Under the pieces are notes generated by a model that saw nothing but the letters and a program-made list of their open reading frames with translations, had not been told where the DNA came from and ran no database searches. A DNA stretch of 64,000 nucleotides from Siphonodentalium dalli (taxonomy: Eukaryota > Mollusca > Scaphopoda > Gadilida > Siphonodentaliidae), in the NCBI GenBank assembly GCA_032622095.1, contig CP136064.1, positions 215,652,205-215,716,204 on the forward strand, read 5' to 3'. The position numbers and the translations under genes were made by a program. This document shows positions 46,601-58,600 of the stretch, piece by piece. The stretch's first letter is position 1; each line of letters starts with the position of its first letter.

Positions 46601-49600
46601 AGTTACTTCTATTCAGTTTCCATATCCCCTAATTTGCAAATGATAAAATGCATGATCGAGGTGACTAATGGGTGAACATCACCAACTTCAACTGGGAAAC
46701 TTCAATCTGATCCTTGGTTTCCAATAGCAGTTGAGGCCAAAGCAGAATGAGGTTCCCAGAGGGTGAATTTGGTGATTCTAGCCTTTCATGCGGGATAGCA
46801 TCACTACATTCACCCTCTGGAGACCTCATTCTACAAATGAAAGACACACTATTTCAAGACTTGATTTCTCCAAATTATATTGTCTTTTTTCAAGAGGTCT
46901 TCATCTCATAGCTCTAGCTGCCTTGTCGAAGGCAACATAATTCACGCCGCCTTTCCATTATGAATGCCTACCTTGTTATTTTCTTCAATTAAAACAGCAA
47001 CCTTTCCACCTCCAATACCAGCTGAGAGACTAATATTGGAGGGTGTGTAATTCCCATTGAGCTGAACACAGATACTGTAACTGTAAACAAATTTCATCTC
47101 AGTCAAATTGTTTAAAGCATTGAAACAAAAGTTAATGATGATATATCCAGGCCAAATTACAACAACATATTGTTTATAAATCCTGATTTCAAGACTATAA
47201 ATAGCTATTTTATTAATAAAATACAGATAAAACTGAAAATGGTGTATATTATCTGTCTATAAAGGCATAATAAAGTGGATTATTTCAATCGTAATTTTTG
47301 TGGTAAATCTCTTAGCTGATCTGTAATTTTCCTTGATTGAGGGTGCTAACAAAATAGAGTGCTCTCTCTTGGTATGCTCCAAATGTTTTCAAATGCATTT
47401 CTGTTTTAAAATTAGCCCCTCAAAGAGATGCAAACTGTTCCCACGAATGTTGTAAGAAATTCTAAATAAAATTGATAGAAGCTTTTCCAGACAGGTGTCC
47501 TCAATTCATATCTATTATTTTATACCCTGGAATCTATATAAAACTTGCTGAGAAGACATAGACCATCTTAAATATACCTAGGAAATAGATGGCTTATGAT
47601 ATCCACTTAATTACCATCTCTATGATTGAAATATCAAGGTTTTTGTTTAGTTAATTCAAATCATTAATCAACTCAGATGGTGCTTATAGAGAGCTTATCT
47701 CCTATACCAGTGGACCCTAAGTGCTTCACATTATTACCTCAGCTGTTGAGTAATACCGAGTCTTGTGCCTGCTGCCATTTTACAGGTGCTTCACAAGAGC
47801 AGCTTACGCTTAACCAACAACCAGGTCCCTATTTCTCGTCTAGGTATGATGAAGGAGCACAGTACAAGTGACCTTGCCCAAGGGTAAAAACCTGGCGCAA
47901 AATTTGAAAGAGCATGAGACTCTATAGCACACACAGCTTAGTCTGACCAAGCAACTGTTGTGGAGACGATAGTCCACCAGCAGGCGTGAACTCACACCAG
48001 TGAGTTAACACCATTAAAAGTCTGACACTCTAACCACTGGGCTACCGAACTCCATGAAATCATGTAACAAATTCACATATTGAATCAGATCACTAATCAG
48101 GTATGTGTCATTATAATAAGTGCTAAGGAATTGGCAGATGAAAGTCTGTTTACCAATGAGATTATAGCACTGCTGTTGTTTTTGTTGATGATGTTGTTGT
48201 TGATACAATTATCGGGAGGCCATTGCAAAATTATTGAACTCACATTCCAGGTTCTATATTGGTGACGTTTGATTCTGACACTGAAGACACATTAACATTT
48301 TGACCATTCTCACACCCACTTTCCTCTTCTGGAATGAGCTTGATCGAGTCTCCACTATATTCTGATACTATGAAAACCCTGAAATTTCACAAGATAATGC
48401 AATAAACACAAAGAAATCAAATTATCAAACTTATTGGTATTCTTGCTATTTTTGAAATATTATGTTTTATAGTTCCCATACAGGTAAAGGTGACAATATT
48501 ATTCAGAATTATGTCTTTGTAACCCTTTTTGAACATAATATTGGCTAGTATAAAGCCACATCCCCTTTTCCTAATACAGTGAAACCTCTCCAATCCGGAC
48601 CCTCTACAATCCGAATCCCTCTCCATTCTGAACGAATTGTTCGGTCCCGAATTTAACCAAGTGCATTGTCACTAATGTTTACCTCTGTAATCCGAAACCT
48701 CTGTACTCCGAATACCAGACGGCTTTATTAGTCCATAAGTGAACAAATACACTAATGTTTACCTCCAAAATCCGAACACTGAAAGTGATGGAAGAGACCG
48801 AACGCAATCAGTTAAATGGTAATGATGTAAACGTTTCCGTTTTTTGAGTTGACCTGTGTGTGACCTCGATCAGTGTCACAGTTAGTTACAAACGGACGAG
48901 TGTTCTTGATAAATTAATCAAATTTAATTATAGACAAATTAAAACGAATATAATGCCTGATAATAAAAAGATACGGACGTATTTATATTTAATCTTATTC
49001 TAAATAAATTCCGAAAGGGATACCAGGCGAATACGCGTGCATACAGGTAATATACTCTCGTACTATTGAATAAGCGTACCAATTTAATTAGCGGTCTTTT
49101 GTCTCGGCGAAGCTTTGAAACAGATTAAAACAACAGGTGTTGCCTAAACCAGAATTTGTTACTGCACTGCACCACCTTCAGATACACATAGATAAATGTT
49201 TGCTTATTTCACAAATTGATTGAACAATGGTGACTTCACAGATAATTATAGTTTTTACATCAGTTATTGCACTGGAAGGGACTCTTTGTTTTTACAACAA
49301 TTGTCCAAACTAATCACTAATTAGCTAAAAGTACACGATGGTGGTTTATTGTCACCATCACAGTTTTAATCAACTTATCACAATTAATGAGCTGTCGGGA
49401 AAACGACAGTTCAGAGTTGAAATCTACCATCAACAACATTTTCAAAAACCGCGAATCACCGTAAAATGTATCGTTTCCATATTTCCAGGTTTATCTGTAC
49501 ATATATTTATGTCTTATTATAACATGTTTATCTATTGCAATTTATTTTTTGTTGTATTTTGTAATTTATTGAATAAAGTTTAATTAAACAGTACCAAGGT

Positions 49601-52600
49601 GTTTGGGTCTCAATAACTTTTACCGACAGTGGCAATATATTCCGATGGTTTTGCAATTTTCTGTAAACCGAAAAACCTCTCTAAACCGAACAGAAGGGCC
49701 ACCACTTCAGTTTGTATAAAATCACGACACCATGGGAATATATTATGAAATTCAACTACAAATAAGAAAGATAAAACATGATATAGATAAACATGATAAT
49801 AGATCATATAGATAATAAACATGAAACAATCCATTTTACATTGATTCAGTCTGATTTCACGAAGAAATTATCTAGTATACAGCCTGGAGATCTTTAATAA
49901 TTTAAATTTCTGGTCTGAATTCAACTCTGTATGCTGTCGTATTTGTGATGGCTCATTCATTGTGGAAGATTGATTCAAACTGTTTACCAATAGCAAATTA
50001 GTGTTTGGACAATGGTCCAACTCAGCAAAAAAACTAATGTAAAACAAATTGTCAGTACTCTAATTCTCTGTGAAGTCACCATTGTTCACTCAGTGTGTGA
50101 ATTAAGCGAACATATATTAATCTGATTAGACACCTATTGTTATAATCTGGTTCAAATCATTTGTTCAGAGTAGAGGTATTTTTAGTAAGAAAGCACTTTG
50201 GGGAATTCGGGATCGGACATAAGTTCGGTATGGAGCGCGATTCGGGTTATAGAGGTTCTGATTTGAAGAGGATTTACTGTAAAAATGTTACCACAACAAG
50301 CCGATTCAGGAGAATTACAGAAAATTATTCATTTCTATAAGTTTACATTTCTGATCTTATTCAAGTCAATATTCAAATATAAGAACTGACTATCCAGGTG
50401 TATTGTCGACATGTATTTGTGCAAACATGAATTTATACCTATTGGTTTGCTTTTCTTTTGACTTCAATGGGGAGAGCGCCATATGATGAGTAAGAAATAA
50501 CTCATTGGCAACATTGATAGCACTCAAGTAATAAGGGGGGGTGGATAATTTCAGACGACTAAGAACATACCCTAGATGTGACATCCCATTTTTTGGTCTT
50601 TCTCTGAGATCTTGATTCTGGAAAACAAAGCATCAATCTAGCATTAGAAGTTAGTGACAACATACTACACATTCATTTTGCTTAAGAATGGATTTTGTTT
50701 GGTGCAATTTTAAGTAGCATGGATACAATTTGGCAGCTAAATTACCAAACCTAATATAATTTCTTATATTTTTATATATTTATCAGTAATACTTGTTTAA
50801 ATAGAGCCTAAAATCCATATTTGGGAACTTGGTCTCAGAATAAGCCAATTAAGTGATGAAAGTTAATTGATTGTGATAATACTAACTGTTGATCTCTGTC
50901 TGAACTTCAAGAAGTTGCAATATGCTCCGACTGAATTCGCACGCTGTAGGGTTATAGTTACATTATCGTAGGACTGGTATGGTTAGCTCTGGCACTAAAA
51001 AATATTTGATTACTTCCTAGTTATTACCTGCTGAATGAGCAATTTTCCATTTTTACTCATGATATAAACGTTATAGGAAGATTGCTCCACAACACTGATG
51101 TGTTCGTCAGTTTGTAGGTCACCGGGACATGTAGATGTCACTTTCACTGAGTAATTTCCAGCTTTTGTCGAGAGGTATGTGCTCGGTGAATGGGTTTTCA
51201 CAGTTTCTTCATAGAATTTTGAATGTATTTTAATATCACATGGTAATGTATTGATGAATGTTACTCCACTTTGTCCAGCTTCTAGATTCCCATTATTGGC
51301 CTGAAATAAATGAAAATGAAGAATGCTATTATTTCTTTAATATGCCTGTTATGCACATTACTTGAGATTGGAGAATATCTAACTTCGCACGTCAACCACC
51401 AAGAGACTATAACATTCATCCAATAGTAGCTGAACTTATAACATGCTGATAAACTCCACATAATGCCAGAGTGTGAATTGTTTCTCAATGAGAATGAGAT
51501 TAGAGGACTCAAGTTTTGAAACGGTTAGGGATTTTCAGGAGTCGATTAGTCGACAGAGGTAATCAAATACTAGTCGATTAGTCAGACCCCTTCCAAAGTT
51601 CCCGTTTCTATGCCCATATGTATAAAATGGGCCAAATAGTCGCCGGCAACCAGGAAATAAATAGGCAAGTCTCGTTGGTAAGTCTCGCTAACGAGATGTC
51701 GGGGTGTTCTATTTTCTCTCTGAATAGGCGCATCATGTCGCGGAGGGAGGGCTGTATTTGACGCTATTAAATTACTGAGTTGACTTTAAAAGCATGATTG
51801 TCGCGACTTATGTTTCATACTTCCTTGAAGCCATTTTGTTGCTTCATTACTCTAATATTACACATGCCACAGTGAGAAGTTATCACGGATCAATTGCACC
51901 ACACCGAACTAGACAGTGTTCATGGTGCTCAGTTGGCAGTGAAACTTCAAGTCTTTGATGATCAACAAAAAAGAAACCGCGCCCACACGTGCATACATTG
52001 GGTTCAGTTCAGGTCACCACGAGTGCATGACTGATGGCAGCGGCATCTTTAACTCTTTCACTGCCACTCAGCACCACAGACTGATTCCCCACTGCCAAGC
52101 ATACAATACATGTATACAATGTATATAATATATTATGGGTGTATAATAAGTAACATAGGGTATCTCAAGTATCGCTTGGAATAATGTGTTGAAACTTCAT
52201 ATGTGACTAGACATAGGCATCGCAAGTTCATAACAACTCACGCCACCACCATAGAGGTCACGTGACCTTGGCGGCCATCTTGGTTTACACACTAATAGCT
52301 GGGTTTTATGCCTAATCATGCATATATGGGTATATATGGGTGCTATCAAAGCAGATAATTGCCAGAAATTGGTCATTCTCAACATTTATTTCTCACGTTA
52401 GTTGTCATCTTTCAGAGAGGGACCCATACCCGTACAAAATGTGCTATATATACCCAAATTTGAATAGGTCACGTGACCGTGGTGATTACCACGAACTTAT
52501 GCGTGAATGGTCACATATACCATGTACACACATTGCATTAACATTTCAATATATCGTAAATGTCTGACTTCTGTTGTTGGACCATATAGACATGTTGCTA

Positions 52601-55600
52601 TGTTGGAGCCACATAGGCCACCTCAAATTGGTCACGTGGCCTTGGTGGCCATCTTGGATCTACATATAACACTAGTATGGCCGTATGTTTTGGGTATTTT
52701 CCGACTTCATCATTTTATAAGCATTTGATGAACATATCATATTATGTAGGTTGTTGTATTTGAGTTTCCATTTTATATTATTGTTAAAAATATGATAGCT
52801 TGAGATACACACGTGACAAATGAAAAGACCACGTGACCATGACATCACCAAGTGCCCTTATATAACGGTTCGCATTATATAGTCCTATATACAGAGAATG
52901 CCTCTTATCTGCACAATCTTACACGTTTCCTAGTGTTATATAGTCTGGAACTTATAAAAATGTCATGTATGTACCCATCACTGGAACTCATATGCGTCAT
53001 ATTCGCTGGACGGCCATATTTACACCACATGTACCCGTCCTGCTGTCAGCATGTACCCGATTTCGACTCAAGTCGCTATCGGCAGTGTATGGGTAATTCG
53101 ACTGTAGTCGTGATCGGCAGTGAAAGAGTTAAAGGAACAATACAATTAGGCTTTAAGAAGTTATTATGTGTTAACTGTTACAGTTTACGTGATAATATGG
53201 CCGTGCAATAGCACTGCTGTCGTGATAGCATATATAGGTAGTGCTTTTTCCCGATTAACCGACTAGCAGATTTTGGGGTCGACTAATTTAATAACCGCGT
53301 CGACGTCGATTATTCGGATAATCGTTTTAACACTAATAGGACTGCTGTTGTTTGCTTCCGAAGCTCCAGTCATGGAAGGGTTAACTAATTAAAGAGTTAT
53401 GTGGAGGTCTGAAGATACCTTGATTTGAGAGGTAGTGGCAACATGAATGACAGTCCGATATTACCTGACTGAAAAAGAGGAAAGCTAAGGTTTCACTTAC
53501 ATCTAGTTTGATTTGAAGGAATCCAGCCACTACAAAAGCACTGACGGCAAACACCATACCAGCTGACATCCTCTGTAATGCGCTGATAACAAGAATGAAA
53601 AGGTGGGATAGTTATGAATCTATTGTGGAATTTATGATGGATTTGATTGAGGCATTGATTAACCCTTTAATGACGGGAGCTGAATGCGCTGGTGCAGCAA
53701 TAAAGATCCTGTGGCAGTAGATTCTCTTATATATGCGAATCTCCCAAAGGGAGCCTCGCATATATAAGATAATGCACTGGCTTACAAGGTCAAGGTAAAT
53801 ATTGTTAGGCCAATGCATTCTCTTGTTTATGCGAGGCTCCCTATGGGAGACCGCATATATAAGAGAATACATTGGTACAGGGTTTTCGCAAAATTTCAGG
53901 AAGCTCCAGTCAAGGAAGGGTTAAAATCACTTTCATAAAATTGAAATTTAACATGAACAGAGACAAAAGTTTAACTTCTTAAACAAGATAATATTAAACT
54001 CATCTAATTTCAAGTTCCTCAGAAGGCAGTGCATAAATAACATCTATTTTAAATATGAGAAAATGGCATTTATAGAAATACAAAAACTCAGAATCCCAGC
54101 TGGAAGTGTATTGTGGAATTTGTGATGGATTGAGGCATTGATTAAATACTAACATTGTCAAAGGTACAAACAAACCACGAAAGGATGAAACATGAAAAAA
54201 ATAGGTGAGCTGGGTTTTTTTCCTGATTATTTTTATTCCCCTATTTACAAGCATTTGGTGAAAATATTAGCACTGTTTGTAAACAATAGCCAAATTCTAC
54301 AACATAATGGACATTGTTGATACAGATAATTAATAAAGTTTGCTTATTTTGCCATGTTCTCTCTGTTTGTGGCTTGAATGTGACATTCAACCATCAGACA
54401 CATCATGAAGATGACAAATAATGTGAATGAGTAACGATTGCAAGATAATCTCAAGATACATCCTTTAAGTGAGAAGAATATTTTTATTCTAATCAACAGA
54501 ACAATTAATATTTACATATAGAACAAATGTCGACCAGTTTAAAAAATCAATTAAAAGTCTGATTATATCCTGCCCAAAAGGATGAGTGAACATGCTAAGT
54601 TTGCTTCATAGTTAATGATACTGAATTGATAAATATTACAAGGTGACCTATCAATGCAATAAAACACTGCTTTGTTAAGAAACAAACCATAATCAGTGCA
54701 TTGAAGAATATTGAATTAAAATCTGTTTTTGATAAAATGAGACAGTGAACAAACATTTAATTACATACCTATTTGGAATTCTGCATTTAGTGATAACAGG
54801 ATAGATAACTCTCTCAAAAACTGGTATGAGGAAAACAATGAGTAATGGATTCACAGCCTGAAAATAAAGAGCATAGTTATAAAAGTGAGTTAGAGATTCA
54901 GGATACAGTTTTAAAATCTTATAGATAATATTAGTAACCCTGTGTCTGTTCATGTGGCACATGTATCTAACTGCCCGAAGCCAGCCATAGGTCAAATGGG
55001 ATACGGCTGGCAGAGGGTAGGTACAAATCTCTACCACATGAACAGACACAGGGTAATGCATTTTCCTATTGACTCTGTTTCCAGTAGCACTTCAAATATA
55101 TTAAGCAGTTACAGTAGTGCCCTAAATAATCGACTCCTTAACCACACCAGAATTATGGGTAATTTTTCAGGATATAGTCGGAAATATGGCTTGTTGCCAT
55201 TCATCGGAAAGCTCTCAATGAGAGCTTTCCGAAAAATGGCAACAAGCCATATTTCCGACTAAATCCAGAAAAATTACCCATAATTCTGATGTGGTTAAGG
55301 AGTCGATTATTTAGGGAATTACTGTACTATATCCCATACACTGGTACCTTCTACTTCTCTATCTACCTCTCTGCCTCCAATTGTCTATCTCTCATTGTCT
55401 GATTTATCTTATGTTATCTTACTAGTATCTCTTAAGCAACTTGACAGTCCTGTTGAGGGAGGAGTATGGGTGCAGCCATTACTGTATAAACAATCAGTAG
55501 ATAAAAGCCAATTGCAACTGTCTTTCAAGTTTGACACTGCGTGTCGCTAGTAGTCCCTCATGTGACGTCACATGAGGGAACATTAACGATTCATAATGAA

Positions 55601-58600
55601 ATATGCATTGGCATGAATTGGCATAACTTCAGTTACAGGTGGCCTATCACAAAAATCTTTTCTGCAATGCGCTCAGTGGATTAGCGAGCATCAATAATGA
55701 CTGAGAAAAGCTACACCGATGTAATCCTTTAAGAGTAATTGTGCAGTTCAAATATGAACATCTGTCACCCACCTGTAACTGTTCTGGTTTCAGCACACCA
55801 AGGACTCCCTATAATAGAAACGAAAGAATATAAGAAATAGACTTCAACATAAGCAGGGTTTCTGCTAGGGGTTGGGGAATGTGGCCGTATTTGGGAAGCA
55901 TATACCCAGCGCCCTGTTGGGAGAAAATTTTGATACTTATCACTGAAACTTATCCATTTCCTTGCACTTGAGACAACAATCAGGAACATTGAAACTCCGC
56001 GTATAGAAACAAAATTAATACAGATGTCTTTCTTTGATCTCAAGTTAATGAACTAAAAGCATGTAAGCACCATGCACCACATACAATTGATACAACGACT
56101 TTTATATCAGTATCAATATTAAAAGCCGACATCAAAGAAATTACTGGGGTTGGAAGGACACATTGTCCCACTCAGTGTTACGTCAGAGCTCATGTCAGTG
56201 ATGTCACGTGCTTTGCACACGTTCTGCATGCCTGATTTCTTTGTATTTTATACAGTACCGATCAGAACAAGTTGGTGTAAACCCAAAAGCCAAATTTCTC
56301 AGACGGAGATGACCACATACTTGATTTCTATAATGGATAATTTTGCATTCATTCAAGTTGGATTAGGAATAAATACACTGATAATAACTATTAATATTTT
56401 TAATTTTATTTTAGTTTTAATCAAACATTTCTTTGATACAGACCTTGTTTTGAGGTCAAAAGTCTGCACTGCTCGTCGTGGGGACTGCAAAAACTCAACC
56501 TGCATTCATGGTTGTAGCTCAGTATTCAGACCCCCCCCCCCCCCCCACATAATGACTTACAGATGTATATTGCACATTTTGAGGGAAAATAGTGGGTCAG
56601 AACGTTGGGACTTATATAGACAGAAATATACGGTAAATTAAAATGAAAGCGGCTGATTACTACTAAACATTCGCCAACAAAGCGTTACCCAGGATGATGC
56701 AGACAACAGTGCATGTGGTCCGCGGACCGCAGTATTAATAATGTCTTATTCAGGCACCAAGTGTAGGATTCCTTGCAATCTGTTAATCATCAGTGTCGGT
56801 GATCGCTCGTCCTGAGAAAAAAGGAGGCTGAGTTGGTCTGTTGCTATTTTGTGACCAATGTTATGTCAAGTTTGGGAAGGGGAATGAGGCCGCTGGACGG
56901 CCGGCCTGCCGTAGTAGCGGAAACCCTGACATAAGTGTAAATTCATCAGATACAGCATAGTGATCTGTTCTTCTATGTAAAAATCTTGAAAATTATCCAA
57001 CAGAACAAAACTATCTGAAAGTTTGTTCCCTTAACCCTTTGACGGGTGAGTACATCATATGACATCATATCCATGGGTGAATATATTTTTCAAATAAACT
57101 GAGTAATATTGTAACAATCGCCTCTAACAAAAAATCATACAAATAACAGTATGAAAAGAATGAATCATGTAAATAATTAGAATAATATCCATCAACATTA
57201 TATCCATGTAAAGTTTCCTTTTAGGAGATGATTTTTCATATTTAGTAACATAATATTACCCTAAAACTACTGTAAATGACATAAATGTCATTCTACCCGC
57301 CGAAGGGTTAATCTTTTCCAAATGGCAGATTTCCAACCCAACACCTTCTGAAATAAAATTCAGAGGCTGAGAGATTTATGGAACTTCAAGCCTTTATGAC
57401 TTCTCCCTGGTAACAATTCACATAATTAGGCCACTGTTTTTTTATTAGTTGGTTCGCGGATCCGCCCACTCGTTTTTTTTCGGTTTTTAGAAAAAAATAA
57501 AATTGTGTTCCGAACTTTTTTTATTGCCGCCGACCCGTTTTTTCCGCACTAAAATTTGTATTTTATTTTAAAAATGAAAAAAGATCGCTTGTTTGTTTGT
57601 AGGGACGGATTAATTTTGGCGACGTTTCGCATCCGTGTTTTCTGCATCACTTCCGCTACTAGGTAATCTAGAGTAACTTCGAGATCACGTTTCCACCAAA
57701 TCCTGGTTGCGAGTTCCCGTACTACTGATCAAATCAAACATGGCGGCCACTAAATAAATGAAAAAGGCGGACGATGATTGAATGAATGAAAAAGTTTATC
57801 TGTAGTTAATACATGTAGATTTGTATCTTTGGGTTCGATGGTTACTTTAGGAAAACACATATCTATCTAATTTTATGAAACTATTTTTGGAAAGTTGGAG
57901 TTTATAGTTAATTCCGAATGTCGATGCTTTTTTTCTTTTTATATGCCTAGGCCATATAACCGATCGTATATACACGTCTAGGCCTTTTTAAACTAATAAT
58001 GTTTATTTATATATAATTAATGCTCTTAAAGTATAAAATATACAGCATTGGGTCTGATCAACAGATAACCCTATATCGTTTATGATACCAGACCCTCAAA
58101 TTCGATGATTAAATTACAGAGAATTCATGTTGTTTGTAGTGGATATTGAAAGTGACATTCGTTGCGGCTCTAGCCGCGGTCATATAGTTGTTCGAGATTC
58201 CTCGGATATGGACATGCGCAGACTTATTTCCGTTATCGGCTGTGACCGAAGCTGCAGCCGATCTCGAAGTCACTCCAGTAACAACGCTAGGCTACTTTCG
58301 TTTTTTTTCGAAATGGCGAAAGTATATCTGTGTGCAGTTGTCATTTCGGAAAACAAGACCATAAGAAAACAGCTGAAATGTGTTTATCCCGAAATAACAG
58401 TTCGAGAGCTGTTCTCGTTTGTCGAGGACGATGCATTGATTCGTCGTGACTACTTTGGTGGTCTATCCGAACAATTTACTGAGGGGATCAGCTGAGGGGA
58501 TCACCGAAATCGAGGAACCCGACGTTCCGGTGTCGGCCCTCAGTTCATTTGGATAAAAGTACATTGCTGTCTTACACTCTCATTTGAGTGAATTGCTTGC

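Noticed and set aside
54693-55061. 122-codon minus-strand ORF as a separate gene
   Set aside because: It is simply the TM8 exon of the transporter read through into both neighbouring introns.
56150-56641. 163-codon ORF as a gene or transposase
   Set aside because: It has no recognisable motif, runs through a poly-C tract giving a Pro string, and lies inside a non-autonomous element.
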